From assembly GCA_002352145.1 (NCBI GenBank), contig DEHX01000107.1, positions 18,523 through 24,615 on the forward strand: 6,093 nucleotides of DNA, written 5' to 3'. Below the pieces are notes generated by a model that saw nothing but the letters and a program-made list of their open reading frames with translations, was not told the origin of the DNA and searched no databases. Below, in pieces: positions 5,783-6,093 of the stretch. Position 1 is the first letter of the stretch; every line of letters starts with the position of its first letter. The DNA is from Chitinophagaceae bacterium UBA2789. Lineage in GTDB: Bacteria > Bacteroidota > Bacteroidia > Chitinophagales > Chitinophagaceae. The position numbers and the translations under genes are program-made.

Positions 5783-6040
5783 TTATGCTATTTCAGTTGC
5801 TCCTTCTACCAATACAGTCACCCGGTTATTCAATACTTCTACAAAACCGCCCTGTATATCGAAATTAGCCACATGATTTTGTTTGTCTTTGAGCACTTTT
5901 ACCCGACCTGCCTTTAATGCACTTACCAACGGGGCATGTTTTTCCAGTACTTCAAATGAACCACTGATGCCCGGCATCTGTACACCGTACACTTCGCCAC
6001 TGTAGAGCTTTTTTTCCGGAGTTAATATTTCTAAGTTCAT
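5783..6040 (-). CDS. atpC: F1F0 ATP synthase epsilon subunit, short form
   Basis: Epsilon subunit of the F1 part of ATP synthase, sitting on the central stalk with gamma at the cytoplasmic face of the membrane. Its 85 residues cover the N-terminal beta-sandwich domain: MNLEILTPEKKLYSGEV (1-17), GISGSFEVLEKHAPLVSAL (24-42) and the GGFVEVLNNRVTVLVE strand pair (64-79). The usual C-terminal two-helix domain, which in many bacteria brakes ATP hydrolysis (full length about 130-140 residues), is absent. The stop at 5783 is followed by a clean terminator and I see no frameshifted remains, so this is the native length. From memory, short epsilon proteins are common in Bacteroidota. ATG at 6040 fits the family N terminus. 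A probable atpD end lies 30 bp upstream on the same strand. Confidence 0.95.
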   Translation of the reverse strand: MNLEILTPEKKLYSGEVYGVQMPGISGSFEVLEKHAPLVSALKAGRVKVLKDKQNHVANFDIQGGFVEVLNNRVTVLVEGATEIA

Positions 6041-6070
6041 GGTTACTCGTTTCTGGTTCTGGTAACTTGT

Positions 6071-6093
6071 TTAGCCTTGTGCAGCTGCTAATA
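6071..6093 (-). CDS. atpD: probable atpD (ATP synthase beta subunit), last codons only
   Basis: On the minus strand, one frame reads Leu-Ala-Ala-Ala-Gln-Gly and then TAA at 6073-6071. The rest of the gene lies outside the window. The assignment rests mainly on position: atpD directly precedes atpC in most bacterial operons, the 30-bp gap is typical, and an alanine-rich tail after a helix is plausible for a beta subunit. Seven codons cannot prove identity, and another frame through these bases is also open. Confidence 0.5.

Noticed and set aside
6042..6066. GTTAC/GTAAC inverted repeat and doubled TTCTGG in the atpD-atpC gap
   Set aside because: A 5-bp stem with a 15-base loop and a 6-base doublet are within chance expectation and have no clear role.

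Overview
The window looks like an ordinary chromosomal segment of a Bacteroidota bacterium, probably close to Chitinophagaceae (inference). The reasons are general absence of Shine-Dalgarno sequences before the starts, candidate promoters resembling the Bacteroidota TTTG/TAnnTTTG pattern, an ATP synthase epsilon subunit reduced to its N-terminal domain, and protein sequences of Bacteroidota type. No mobile element, CRISPR array, tRNA, rRNA or obvious horizontally acquired cassette was seen.

Layout. Positions 1-1334 (minus strand) hold the start of the division and cell wall (dcw) cluster: mraZ followed by rsmH, which runs off the left edge. Positions 1335-1600 are an AT-rich divergent control region. 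On the mraZ side it has 10-11 bp spaced GTG-type repeats that fit an MraZ box overlapping a candidate promoter. On the other side it has a second helically spaced GTGRA series. Positions 1601-2842 (plus) encode a long QueA-like protein with an extra segment of about 45 residues. It converges with a membrane histidine kinase (2839-4173, minus), and the two stop codons share a TTAA.

A 226-bp divergent spacer with an imperfect hairpin separates the kinase from a plus-strand pair: a YqgE/AlgH-family gene (4400-4951) and, 33 bp on, a DUF4197 lipoprotein gene (4985-5704). A strong hairpin at 5713-5735, with its T-tract on the minus strand, ends the ATP synthase transcript. That transcript enters from the right with the last codons of a probable atpD, then atpC (5783-6040, minus).

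How the genes work together: mraZ/rsmH (cell division locus control and 16S rRNA methylation) and atpD/atpC (F1 ATPase) are conserved functional pairs. The QueA-like enzyme, the kinase, YqgE and the DUF4197 protein are neighbours without a demonstrated shared pathway. I found no clear new multi-gene system. The points most worth a second look are the two repeat arrays between mraZ and the queA-like gene, and the extended QueA-like subfamily.
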